Assembly (NCBI GenBank): GCA_023055355.1
Contig: JALJCS010000038.1
Span: 5,642,001 to 5,706,000 of the forward strand
Direction: 5' to 3'
Length of the DNA stretch: 64,000 bases
Origin: Agelaius tricolor
Taxonomy: Eukaryota > Chordata > Aves > Passeriformes > Icteridae
The notes beneath the pieces are model-generated. The model ran no database searches. It worked only from the letters and a program-made list of their open reading frames with translations, and was not told the DNA's origin. Made by a program: the position numbers and the translations under genes. Below, one piece after another: positions 34,541-46,789 of the stretch. Numbering within the stretch: position 1 is the first letter of the stretch; every line of letters starts with the position of its first letter.

Positions 34541-37500
34541 GTAGGTCTTCTGCATTTCAGCTCCTTCTGCTTGATGCTGCATGTCTTGTGGTTACTCACC
34601 TTGCCTGGGAAACCAAGACCAGGGTGCTGCATCGGCGTGGAATGATTGTGTCACAATCTGATAAGGGAATGTGCTGTTTGTTGAAGTATTTGCCTGTTGT
34701 TGTGTAAAGAAAAATGGGTGAAGAACCCAGAAGAAAGGAAATGCCTGCTAAGGAAGGGAAGCAGCAAACTGTACCTTTCCTTTGCTTTAAACTATGCAGG
34801 ATGTTGTGGCTTCCAACACATACATGTTGAAAGGGTGAGCCAGAGCTGCAGCCAGGCTGATTGTTCTCCTTAACCAGAGGGAGGGAGAAGTGTCTCTACG
34901 GACTTCAGAAGGGAAACAGGTTTTGCTCATCTCCAGGATCAGTCTGTTCATGGTTTGAAGTACTGGTTCTTGATTTTTTATTTTCTTGAACCCAGTTGCT
35001 GAGCTCCAGTTATGCAGCTGTCCTGAGCATGCACAGCAGCCTGCTCATCCTGTGGTGACTGATGGGAGCAGCACTGCTGGGCAGTGTGCCTGTCCAGGCT
35101 GTTCCCCCTGTGTTACAGGCAGTATTTCTGTGTGTGTGTCAAGTGTGTGTATCAAGAGATGTGCTAGTGTGCAGACTTCCATATACCAGTAGTGCTGTAC
35201 TGACAGCTTACTTGCTGGATTTCTCTGGACAAAGAGGTGTTGTTAAGCAGCAAACCAGCCCAGACAGTGATGAAACTGAGAACTTTGCACTCCTGACATT
35301 CACTCCAAAAGTACAGCACCCAGTGTGAATTGTGCTCCTGCTGCTGAGGCTCATAGACTGGGCCAGGCTGTTGCCAGGGGACAGCACACTCTCCTTGGGT
35401 CCCTTTGTGCTTTTGCCTATTATGTGTACATGCATTTTTGTAGGCATTTTCTACACTGCAGATACCTTTACAGTATTACAGTAACTACTGAGAGCTGGAA
35501 TTTCAAAGGAGACAGCAGAGAGGAGTTCTGAGGCCCAGTTTGTGTACAAAGGTCATTGTATCACATGGGTGGAAATTGCTTGTGTCCTTTAGAGTCTTGA
35601 TTTACAGGTCATTTCAAAGGTACACTTTTAAACTGCTGCAATGTGTTCCCCAGAAAGCTCTCAGGTACCTCCTTAAGGCAGGTGGGTACATTTGAGCCTT
35701 CACCCATGACCCAGACTGAAATCCACGGTGCTGTGGTGGCTCTTTGAGCTCTCCAAAGCATTTGGGTGTTTTTTCACTGAGAGTTTTGCTTGGTAAGCTG
35801 CCATGCCCTGGCACAGCGCTTGCTGTCGTGTGCTGTCAGGTGTGCTGCAGGCAGACATGCTGTCATGCTTCTCAGAGATGAGGCAAAAGAGATGAAAAGC
35901 CAGCAGTTTTCTGGGGATTCCAGCCTGTCCCACTAGGACCGGAGATGTTACTGTGAAGCTCTGCTGGACATAAGCTAGATGCCAGCCCAGGCCATGGGAG
36001 ATCAGAGAGAAAGATGTCTTGATTTTAGAGCACAGATCTTCATTTTCTTTCTGCAAGAAGTTCTGTCTGGGCAAATTTCCACAATAAAGAAAAAAAAGTT
36101 ACCATAGCAAGAGAATGTCAATGGCAGTGCTTAATCACTGAATGTGGAAGGGTCACTTTATAGCTGACCAGGGAAGGCTGCAGAGCAGTGTCAGAGCTGT
36201 TGGGAACAGGGCCAAAATTAGAGCTCAAAGCATCAGTGACAGTCTGAAAAGAAGTGTTTACAAGGCTTATATATTTTATAACCTCTTGTTGTGCAGTTTA
36301 TGGTTTACAATGGCTGCAAGGAAATTGGATCAGTTTTGTTTTACTTGCCAAATAAAGCAAATGTCAAAATAGTCAATATAAAATGTATTCTAATTTGGCT
36401 GAGTTAAACCAGCCAGTATGCAGTGGAATAATTGAATGTTACATTAATGCCTTGTAGTAAAACCCACCTGTCTGTAGCCAGCTCCACTCTCACACCCCAT
36501 GGGTGATTTACAGGTAACTTTTACACCACCAGCCTGATCATTCAAAGCATCTTTCATGTCTGTTTTTTTACTTTGGTTATTTATTATCCAATATATTTTT
36601 TAAGAAATAGAAATGTATATAAAGGTGCATCCTGCAAATATTTAATTATTACAGGGAACACCGACAACTTGAAGGCCTTTTCTAACACTGTCGGCAATGT
36701 GGTGAGTTACTCAACACAGTGTTTGTGCAAGATTGTAGTCACAAGTGATCTCTTATTTTCATGTCACCGTAGAGAGAGGAGATTACACTGGCAGTCAGTT
36801 TGCTATTTTATTCCATGTGGATATATCCAGTGGGTTGTTCTGAAGCTGCCTCAGGAGTGAGGAGGGATTGGTGAGCAGTGCTGCGTGGAGCAGTGTGGAG
36901 AGTCTGCTGTTGGGCTGGTCGGGTATCTCAGCTGCTCTCTTCAGTTGTGGCTGCATTTAGAATAATTCTGAATCAAGAGGGGGCTTCAGAACAATTGCTA
37001 ACGCTGGATATAAACTAACCCCTATGTACAACTAAACCTAAAATGGCAGGACTTTTTTCTGTGGATATATTTTTTCTGCACTAGCCCCTCTGCTCTGTGG
37101 TATAAGGTGCTGATGGCAGTGGATAGTGGCTATCACAGAGTTGTCATGTATCAGAGGTGTGAGCTCCACAGGTTGGTGCACATCAACAGTGCTGCTTCTG
37201 CATGTCACAGGCTTATGGCTCACAGTCAGGGCTGCACAAGGGGAGGCTTTGTTTGATAGTTGTTCTTGCCTTCATGTGGTATTTTTCAGCCATTTCTTCT
37301 CCTTCATGTTTTCTTCTACAGGCATGTGGCTTAGTGGCCTCCAACAGCAGCCCTGGCAGTCCCGGTGAGGGCGGCATGCTGTGCCGTGGAGCGTGGCCAT
37401 GCCATTGTGCAGGTCACCAAGCTGCTTCACTGTCCTTTCTCTCCAGCTCTTGGAACAGCTTCTTGGCACTAATGGCAGTCTGAGGAAATGCTCTTGCAGG

Positions 37501-38525
37501 TTCCCATCCTGTGCTGAAGGATGGCTTTTGTAGGCTTGAGTTCTGTGAGGGAGCTTGATGCAGCTTCCCTCGGTGCCTCTGCTCTGTGCACGAGGCTTGT
37601 GCTGCATGGCAGCGTCGATTTGGGGAGGAGGGAGTATTCCTCCCCCAAAGGAGTTACAGGTAACTCACCTGACCTTTGGCACACTCCTGCTTCACCCAGC
37701 CTGTGCATCCACGATTGCCAGACCCCAGCAGGGTCTCAGGGCTCAGCTCTGCCACGCCTCAGACTCTGTTGGATTTGTGGGGAGCGTTCTCCTCTTGCAG
37801 TCTGGTTCCAGTGTTTTGGGAGCAAGTCCCTGACTGCTGTGAGTATGCACAGAGCCATCTGCCTTGCAGCTGCCTGTGTGGTGGCCCCATCCCTGCTGTG
37901 GTGCTCCATGAGCCCGGCTGGCTTCTGTGGCTTGGGAGCACGTTCAGAATCCCTCCTCAAGGTGCCGCAGGAGCCTGTGCCACTGTCACTCAAGCGGCCG
38001 CTCAGACTTTGTCAGCTGCAAGCAAGATGTCAGTCAGTGCTGTCGAACTGTGTTTTACAGTGACAGGCATAATTGCACTTAACTTTTTGTGTGGATGTTA
38101 TCAATCTGTGACGGATACTTTGGGGAAAGGAGCACTCTGATTGCAGATGATGTGTCATGGGCATTTAATCTTCCTCTTGGAGAGACCGGATTCAGTCACA
38201 ACTTTCACTTGTTGATGTGAGGTTTTGGAAACGTAGATTTGCACTGACCCTGGAATCGTTCAGTCATTTGGTTTGCGAGGCTGTCTCTGGAAGGTTCATG
38301 ATTTACCTGGAGAGGGAAGATCTGGCTGCAGTCCACCTGCATTCCTTTGATGTGTCAGTGCAGCAGTCGGTGTGCAGGTTCAGAAGGGCAGAGTTCTCCA
38401 GCTGCCTTCCCAGGATGTGTGGCAGCAAGTGCTCTGTACCCCCTGGCTGGTCCCACAGCAGCTCCTGCGTGGCCACAGGGCCCCGTGCTGGCCGGTCCTG
38501 GGGAGGTGCTGGTCCCTGTGCGCCC

Positions 38526-39432
38526 CAACCCGGCCCAATGGTTGGTACAGAGCAGTGTGTGCTCCTGTCCCTGTGTGCCCCAGCCTGGCCCGATGGCCAG
38601 CACAGAGCAGAGTGTGCTCCTGTCCCTGTGCCTGTGTGCCCCAGCCCGGCCCGATGGCCAGCACAGAGCAGAGTGTGCTCCTGTCCCTGTCCCTGTGTGC
38701 CCCAGCCCGGCCCAATGGCCAGCACAGAGCAGAGTGTGCTCCTGTCCCTGTGCCTGTGTGCCCCAGCCTGGCCCAATGGCCAGCACAGAGCAGAGTGTGC
38801 TCCTGTCCCTGTGTGCCCCAGCCTGGCCCAATGGCCAGCACAGAGCAGAGTGTGCTCCTGTCCCTGTCCCTGTGTGCCCCAGCCCGGCCCAATGGCCAGC
38901 ACAGAGCAGAGTGTGCTCCTGTCCCTGTGCCTGTGTGCCCCAGCCCGGCCCGATGGCCAGCACAGAGCAGAGTGTGCTCCTGTCCCTGTCCCTGTGTGCC
39001 CCAGCCCGGCCCAATGGCCAGCACAGAGCAGAGTGTGCTCCTGTCCCTGTGTGCCCCAGCCTGGCCCAATGGCCAGCACAGAGCAGAGTGTGCTCCTGTC
39101 CCTGTCCCTGTGTGCCCCAGCCCGGCCCGATGGCCAGCACAGAGCAGAGTGTGCTCCTGTCCCTGTCCCTGTGTGCCCCAGCCCGGCCCAATGGCCAGCA
39201 CAGAGCAGAGTGTGCTCCTGTCCCTGTGTGCCCCAGCCTGGCCCAATGGCCAGCACAGAGCAGAGTGTGCTCCTGTCCCTGTGTGCCCCAGCCTGGCCCG
39301 ATGGCTGGGACAGAGCAGAGTGTGCTCCTGTCCCTGTGCCTGTGTGCCCCAGCCCGGCCCGATGGCTGGGACAGAGCAGAGTGTGCTCCTGTCCCTGTCC
39401 CTGTCCCTGTTCCCTGTGTGCCCCATCCCAGC
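38526..39432. repeat. Intron 6 minisatellite, about 15 copies of 55 or 61 bp
   Basis: The unit runs GTGTGCCCCAGCC(C/T)GGCCC, (A/G)ATGGCCAGCACAGAGCAGAG, TGTGCTCCTG, then TCCCT with zero or one extra hexamer (GTCCCT or GTGCCT). Units are thus 55 or 61 bp. Both lengths shift the frame by one base per unit, so each forward frame cycles through the same three peptide patterns. This produces spurious open frames of up to 492 residues on + and 472 on -. The array lies wholly inside an intron. Confidence 0.96.
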
Positions 39433-39451
39433 CTGATGGCCGGGACAGCGC

Positions 39452-39452
39452 C

Positions 39453-39511
<59 letters not shown>

Positions 39512-39512
39512 G
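39452..39512. repeat. (TCCCTG)n hexamer array, about 10 copies
   Basis: These are pure CCCTGT hexamers, the same hexamer that varies in number inside the neighbouring 55/61-bp units. The pure array probably grew from the end of that minisatellite by slippage (inference). It could be highly length-polymorphic. Confidence 0.95.
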
Positions 39513-42500
39513 TGCTGGGCCCGGGCCCTGCAGAGCGGCTGTGCCGGACCCAGGGCCAGCCTGTGGCTGCTGTGCTGGGGCTCTGGCCTGGCCTGTGCAG
39601 CTGTAACCCAACAGAAACAGATCGTTTTTGCTGCAGCTCAGCCCTGGCAGCTGTGGGTCCCTGCCTCCCTCCGTGCTCGGAGCCGGTCAGTGTGAGCTCC
39701 AAGTGCCCAGGGCTCCGAGCACTGCACCAGGGAAGGGCAGCTCTGGCTTTGGTACACGGATAGCAATTGCTCTGCCTCAACACCTGGAATAAGAGCAAGA
39801 TGTCTGAGTTTTCCTTCTGAGCTCCCAGTTACCTTTTCACTAGTTAAGCTGGCCCCTCCTTAGGAAAAGGAAACAATTTGTTCCTGTTCTCTGCTCCCAA
39901 TGGAGTTTCATGTTGAGGAATGTACGAATTTCTTTGCTAGGCAGAGAAGTCTGATTTTTCAAATTGATTTATTATCAGGGTTTGAAATTGGTGGTGTAAG
40001 CTTGGGAAGGGATCAGTCTGTGGCTTTCTGCTGCAGGCTGATGATGTGCAATGGAGGCAGGTCATAAACCAACACCAACAAGCCAGTGTGGAGACCCAAG
40101 CTGGGGCTGGGATGCACCAGCCTGACTCTGCAGTGTGGTAATGAAGGGAAGCCTTCTGCCTTTCCTATTTTTTAAGTAGCTACCCTATTATTTAGAAATA
40201 GCTATAATAATTTATTTAAGTAATTTAAAATAGATTTTTATGAAGCATCTGTAAGGGAGAAGGTTCCAGGGCTTCAGTGCTGTTCTGCTCTGTTGTACAG
40301 AAAGGCCAAATCCTGAGAAAGCTGCCATTGCACAGGGGCAGCCACTGCTGGTGGTGTGAGGGCCAGAATGCCTCCACAGAGCAGTGGGGGTCTGCCTTAA
40401 ATCCCTTCCTTAAAACCACCTTCTGACTTGCAACTAATTGTAAAATCATTTGCATTGGAAAATACCTATAAGATCAAGTAAAAAAAGTAGTTATTCATTA
40501 TTATATTTTGAAAATATTATGTGGCTTGAATGCTCAAATCACTTGTGTCACAGTGCAATATTCCTAGTTTTTAAATGACATACTCACCAGAAGCCAAGGA
40601 TGTCATAAGGGCTGAGGTCACATCTCAGCAGCGATGGATTGAAGATGCCATGAGACTCAGTCAGTTGGAGCCTGGAGGGAGTGTTTCCATGGATCCTCCG
40701 TGGTGAGAGTGGCAAGGAACAAAATGTAAGGATGAAATGCCCATGATGTGCATAGGCTGTGCAGATCTGAACATGATGGTTTGGGTGGGTGAGGGGGGCT
40801 GGCACGTGTTTCTCCAGAGTCTGGTTCCCATAAAGGATCTGTTATGAAACAGCACTGACCGTGTGGCTTGCGTCCAGCTCAGCTGGATGAAGATGTGCAA
40901 AAATTGGTCACAGTCCAGTATGTTTTAGTGGTAGAAAATGATGATTAGGAAAAAATGTTTAAACAGTACGGTTGGTTTCCAGGCACAAGAGTCCCTTGCA
41001 GCAGCTGAGAAGGAAAGCCATGAACTGTAATTAGAAGGAGCCTGATGTATTTGGCCGATTTTGAGAATGCATTGAAAAATTTGTGGAGTGCTCTGAGTGA
41101 AGAAGCTTCAATCTTAGAGTCATTTTTCTTTATAGAGAGCCCTCTTCCTGCTATAGCAGTATTTCTGGAGGCATGTTTTCTTTGGGGCATAGCATAGGGC
41201 TGTTAAGTCCAGACCGGAGGTATCCATTTGGAGAAGCTGTGCTCTGGGTTGTTAAATAAGCCCTGCAGGGAAACTGAGCTTTTTTCCCCTAAAACTTGTG
41301 TGTTGTCTGCTATTTAATATGATCTCTGCCACTGCTGATTTGTAATCTGTGCTTTCACCCTGAAATGCATGTGGTTGTGTTCAGATATTTCCTTTAAATC
41401 AATCACTTTCACCATTTTCCAAAACACTTCTTGAGTTTATTGCTTTTAGTAAAGTGTTTGGACTGTCATTATTTATTACTGGCAAAGTGCTGACAATGTG
41501 CTCTTCCCAAATGAGTCTTTATGTGGAATATTTGTTTAACAGGTTTTGCAGAGGAGGCGTGGACGTCCCTGCGGGCTGGGCTGTGCCTGCAGCCCTGCAG
41601 GGCAGAGGGGTCTGCCTGGGCAGCCCCCACCGTCCCCAGCAAGGGGCTGGTCCTGAGCAGGGCTCTGCATCTGGCCTGGGAGCCTGGGCTCTGCTGATTA
41701 ATTGGGCAGAATTTAAAATCCTAACCCAGGAAGCTTACGCCATGTGTAATTTATCTTTCTGGAGTATTTCTGCTGTTTGGCAATTTTTCCCTACTGCTTC
41801 ATTATCTGAAAACTCCTGACTCTGGAGAGCAGCTCGTGAAGGATGTGGAAGCCGCGCGCTTGCCGCCGCAGCCTCCCGAGACACGGCGCTGCTCAGCTGA
41901 GACAGCCACTTCATAAGCACTTCATGCTTGCACTGCCAGGTCTCAGCTCTTTGATGCAGCCCCTGCCTGTAAGGATTTAATGGGCTGCAGCTCAGACTTC
42001 CAAGCGGCGTAAATTAAACTTGTTGGGGTTTTTTCTATTGTTTGGCAGCTGCTCTGTCCTAGTTCCTCAAGTCCTCTGATCTGAATTAATCCCCATGTAG
42101 AGGAAGCTGCAGGAGCTTCATTCTGCGTTAGGCCTTTCATTTGGGGCTGCTGGTGTGAGCAGCCCACGTGCCCTGGTGAGCATCACTGCTGGGGAGGGGG
42201 CTCAGCACTGTGTCCCGGGGGGTGCAGGCACCTGGGGAGGGGCTGCCAGAGGCACCCGCTGGGCCCCCCGCCCTTGTGCAGCTGGGAAAGCTGAGCGGGG
42301 ACATCTGAATGTGGAAAGAATCGCTCACTCTCTTTTTCATTCTCTCCTGCCATTGGGCTTTTATAAAATCTGAATCTGGCACCCCAGTTCTCATTGACTC
42401 TTAGGAAACAGGATATTTTAGTAGCTTGGAATGAGATGAAATGCTTGCAAAGCCCATATGTTGCTTGTTTTAGGGAAAGGGTCAGGAAGGTTTTAAAAAG

Positions 42501-43779
42501 TATTTAAATATTTGGTTTACACGATTAGAATAGATTGTCTGGAATGAAGTCCATTACCTGAGGTGATTCTTGCCTCGCAGTTTAGGTTTTCATTGCAGTT
42601 CTTTGGAGTATGAGGTAGGTGTTCTGGCATCTCAGTGCCCCAACGCAGTCAAAGTTAAGGGCTGTGAAGAAATGCTGTAGCTGGGACGTTGCCACTGCTG
42701 GAACCACGGGTTCCACAGGAGATGCCTCCTGCTAGAGGGGCCATTGCCAAGGCCCCTGGTGTCAGTTCATAGAACCCCAGCAGCTTCCTTCTCAGAAATG
42801 TGCCTCCAGTCTGCATAAGCAAAGCTTCCATGTTGGATTGCATTTCTTGAGAGCTGCAGCCTGATATTAACTCATTTTAGCTGTGTTTTCAGCTTTCTAC
42901 AGCTTGAAATTTAATTGTTCCATTTTCCGTTTTTCATGAGGAATGATCTTTGCTTGATCATTGTTTATGGAAAGTAAGGTTGTTTTTCTGGGTTTTTTGG
43001 GGTTTTTCTTTTGAAAGGTATTCCCATGAAGTCTTGCAGCACCATTCTGAAGGTTGTTGTGAAAAAATCAAACTTTGCTGCCTGATGGTTCAGATGCTGC
43101 TCTGTCTGTCACACTTGTACCACCCAGTCTGTCACTGCTGGGTCCAAAGCCCAACTTACCATTGGGCTTTTGCTGTACATTGTTGATATTTTTATATGAA
43201 TTATGAAGCATCCTTTGATATCTGGCACTTCCCCTTGTGATCCTCTGTTCTGTTTTATGAGTACTTGCCCCCTCACTTCAAAAGCAGTTCATCACCTTCC
43301 TGCAGACAGTTCTTAATAACAGGTTTGGAACTGTCAGGCATTCCTGGGCCTGTTTTATGTGAGTTTCTCTCCAAAAATGTTCAGAAAATGGCCATAATGT
43401 GCACAGACCTCAAATCCCCTTAGACTGCATGTGAGGGATCTCCTCATCACATGCTGACTTGTTCTGTGGATTTGCTGAATAAAAGAGCAATTGAAGTGAA
43501 GAGGGTGATTAAACTTGCTCTAAATTGTCTTGAAATTATCGTATGCTGGGGAGAAATCCGTTTGGTATTGGGGCAGTGCTGGAGCAGCAGGGTTTGACTC
43601 CAGCTGTGCAGGGCAAGGCTGGAGCCCTGGCCTGGCCTTGGCAGGGCTGGCTGAGCTCCTGCTACACCAGCCTGCCTCACTGCTCATCTTTGGGAGGAGC
43701 AAAGCTGCTTCAGGTCACCCTTCAGCAGGCAGGTAATTGGCATGGGGACAGTCTTTGTGAGTTGCCATTCCTTAACGTC

Positions 43780-44110
43780 AGAGAGCCACTAAAGTACTAA
43801 TAATTACTGTTAATATCTTTCAGTGGAAACTTTCAGAGTAAACGAGTGCTGGTTGAGGCAGCATTTAACGGCCGCTGCTGGCATGATCGGAATGCAAATA
43901 AGTGTTATTAGCCTAATGATTTTGCTGTCACCACGGTGTGCAGCAGTAGTGCTGTGAATATGTCATGCAGTACCCATGAATTTGGAAAGTGTGTCAAAAC
44001 ACAACTTCAATTAGTTTGCTCTAATTATGACTCTAGAGAGTTCATAAGTATATCACTCCTCATTAAAAGAGATTTTCTTATATGGATTAATACAGCACAT
44101 AAAGGGGTGT
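43780..44110. promoter_or_regulatory. Candidate conserved noncoding element in intron 6
   Basis: This repeat-free block contains TAATAATTACTG, ATGCAAAT (octamer, 43892-43899), TTATTAGCCTAATGATTT, CAATTAG and GCTCTAATTATG. Many TAAT cores with one octamer in 330 bp resemble a developmental enhancer. Conservation is inferred from texture, not measured. Confidence 0.33.
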
Positions 44111-44629
44111 TTGAGTGATTGGAGGCAGGGCTGTGCAGAGGAGGTGCCCACGGGGTGTGGAGGTCCAGCAGGTCTGGAGCAGCACTGGGCTCCAGCCCCA
44201 TCCCAGGAGCTCCTGGTGCAGGGCCAGGGCTGGGAAGCCTCCCAGGCAGGAGCAAGTGACTGTGCCAGGTCAGCTGTGGGCAGCAAGAGCCTGGTACATG
44301 GTTCTGGACAGGCTCTTCAATTAAAAATAACCAAACCAGCAACAAGCCCCAAACTAAAAAAGCCCTGGAAGGAACCACACTTGATGCTGAAATAGAGATA
44401 CAGCCCAAAAGCTTTGCCCTGGTAAAGGTCAAGGAGCACAAGTGGTCAGAAGCACAAGCCTGTGCCAGCCTGGCCTCTCCAGAGAGGCCCTTTGGGATGC
44501 TGGGTGTCTGTTCCCCTTCCCCAGGATATTTGTAGTCCATTCTACATGTCACACTGCCTGATCATATTCCAGCTTTGCAGAGCAGAAAGAGACTGTTGTG
44601 CTCACAGGTGTGCAGTTGGGTAAGGGTTA

Positions 44630-45110
44630 AAGTAGTAATTGTTTAAATCTTTTAGGCTTTCCTCCCAGCTCTGTGATAATTTGATGAAGAACTTCACCCT
44701 AATTAAATATTCAAATTAGGAATAAGTGTCAATATGGCTTCCTGGTGCCTGGAATGATGATTAATTGTATTCAAAACTCTAGTGGCCGCTGTAATCTAAA
44801 CCAAACCGTTGTTCTTGATTATTTGTGCAACACATTTACCATGTTTTTGTTTTAAAATTTAAACTAGTAATTGATTTGCCATATGCCACAGAACTGCACA
44901 TACTTTCACGATATGTGTTTAGGAACTTGGGGACTTCGTAATTGGGATTTTCTTGCTTTTCAATGGCAGCCTCTTTTTTTTTGTCTTCTACAATGCAAAA
45001 TGATTTGGCTCTCACAACACATAAGGAAAATGCATTATGCAATCAAGTTGGTAGGTATAAGCTATATTGATCCTGGCCAAAGTTTACATTAATTTAAAAT
45101 AAATTAGGCT
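44630..45110. promoter_or_regulatory. Candidate conserved noncoding element in intron 6
   Basis: This is an AT-rich, repeat-free block with AATTAAATATTCAAATTAG and GATGATTAATTG and no open frame of note. Support is compositional only. Confidence 0.27.
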
Positions 45111-45305
45111 TTGTTTCCCATTCCTCCCTGCAATGTCATCTTTTATAAAAAGAAAGAGAGAAGGGGAAAGCTGATTTCCATCCAGCAGTCACTGCCCTGT
45201 CTTGTGCAGCTAATGTTCTTTTTGGAGACATCTCTGTGGCTGTCTGAGGCAGTGGAGTAATGGAATGCCCAGTTGTCCTGCCTCGGGGATAGCAAATGGC
45301 CCCGG

Positions 45306-45329
45306 AGCAGGCAGGCAGGCAGGCAGGCC
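45306..45329. repeat. (AGGC)n tetranucleotide microsatellite
   Basis: About five uninterrupted GCAG or AGGC units occur in intron 6, likely length-polymorphic. Confidence 0.8.
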
Positions 45330-46691
45330 ATCGTTTCCAGGCACCCTCGTTGCACCACAGTCAGAGCCCGGTGCCAGAGCACCCCGAGGGTGGGTGTGCA
45401 GGTGTGGGCCTGCACGTCACCCCTGTCACCCCTGCATAGCAGGATCCCCGCGGAGCTGGGCAGCCAGGGCTGGCCTGGTGCTGCTGTGCACTCAGTGCCT
45501 CATGGGGCCGTGATCCATCCTCGCGGCACCCCTGGCACGTGCCCACCCTGCAGGGGCAGCCTCTCCTGCAGCACAAGGTGGCACAAACTTCTAAAAAATA
45601 CTCTCCTTAGAAATGCGCTTTTTAGGTTGATCTGGTTTATTTACCTCCAGAACTATTTCTGCTGAGAAGAAAGCAGTTCTCCATAGAGGGCAGAGAAACT
45701 CAGTCTTTCTACTGGCTGCCTTTGGTGCCTTGGAAAATATTTTTGAATACTTCTATTAAAAATCAAACGAGAAGCCTGTCATGCCCACAGGCAGTGGTCT
45801 CCTGTTTTAAAGTGTGTTCATAACAAACATGCCTCTGCTCCAGAGATTCTCATGTGGATTGTGTTTTAAACTGCAAACTGATAGCCAAATTCAAATATAT
45901 TTTCACACCATCTTTTTTTGGTTAAAAATAGCTTTGGAAAGTACAAGCAAACTCGGACTGATGCTTGCTTTTTCTTATTTTATCTGTACTGTTCACCATC
46001 ATCTGCATCAAGGGCTAAAAATACATTGTTCTTCCCAAAACATGTCCTGTTTTTGAAGGCAGATAACTTCCAGATGGCTCGTGGGGTAGATACAATCTGC
46101 TGGCAGAGGACGTGGGTTTGGTGCACTGCTGGAGAATGCACGGGGCCCTGTCTCACACACGGGGGGACTCAGGGGCTCCTGGCTCTGCTGGCAGGAGGGC
46201 AGTGCTCAGTGTCTGCCCGGTTCAGGAGCTCTCACTCAGCTGAGGCAGGAGCTGCTCCCTCTGCCTCGTGCTGCACTCACCCCTCTGTGAAGAGGAAGTG
46301 ACTTTTTTACGTGTGGCAATGTGGTCCAGAAGGTTAATGATAACATTTTATTAGAACTCTCACAGCCTGGGGCTCTGCATTGGAGAATGCAGGTTAAGGT
46401 AAAGGGGCAGAGCCGTGCTGGCTGTTGGTGGGTGCTGGCTCTGCCTGCCTGGGGCTGAATGCCCTGCAGGGGATGGATGGACACTGCTGCAGTCCTTGGT
46501 TGTTGGCTGAGCCCAGGGCCCCGAGGGCTGGAGGGGCTGATGCTGAACAGTTGGTAGGCGGTTTTGGAAGCAAAATTGAAATTTATATTTGCTGCTGAAC
46601 CTGACTGGAGTCGTCAGGCTGGGGCGAGCTGACAGGAGCAGCATCCTGTGCTCTGCAGTAACCGTGTTTGCCGTGTCCTCCCTTCCCTCAG

Positions 46692-46789
46692 GCACATCTC
46701 GCTGACGCTGCCAGCCAGCTTCCGGGGCAAGAGCCACAGCAGCCGCCTGGACCTGGAGCACCAGCACTCCAACCTGTACGCCATCTCAG
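46692..46789 (+). CDS. MVB12B: MVB12B coding exon 7 (residues 215-248 in part), linker
   Basis: The exon is 98 nt. The first G completes Arg215, 32 whole codons follow, and the last G starts Ala248. The acceptor is CCTTCCCTCAG ending at 46691 and the donor is GTGAGC at 46790. It encodes HISLTLPASFRGK, a Ser/Arg/Asp/Glu/His-rich middle, then QHSNLYAIS. The two ends match MVB12B well and the middle has diverged. Third positions are almost all G or C (30 of 32), far higher than in exon 3 or exon 8. The frame stays open for 80 further codons into the intron, so intron retention would make a different C-terminus. Confidence 0.95.

Larger units (their letters stand above)
34541..46691 (+). other. 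MVB12B: MVB12B intron 6 (12.2 kb)
   Basis: The intron contains the large minisatellite at 38526-39432 with its hexamer tail (39452-39512), a small AGGC tetranucleotide run (45306-45329), and AT-rich blocks that look like conserved noncoding DNA (about 36060-36640, 40140-40600, 43780-44110, 44630-45110). The remaining parts (34541-36060, 36640-38520, 40600-43780, 45330-46690) are unique-looking sequence with no supported gene. Confidence 0.9.

Noticed and set aside
38217..39798. Open frames of 354-492 residues on both strands
   Set aside because: They are translations of the 55/61-bp intronic minisatellite; the same peptide patterns recur in every frame.
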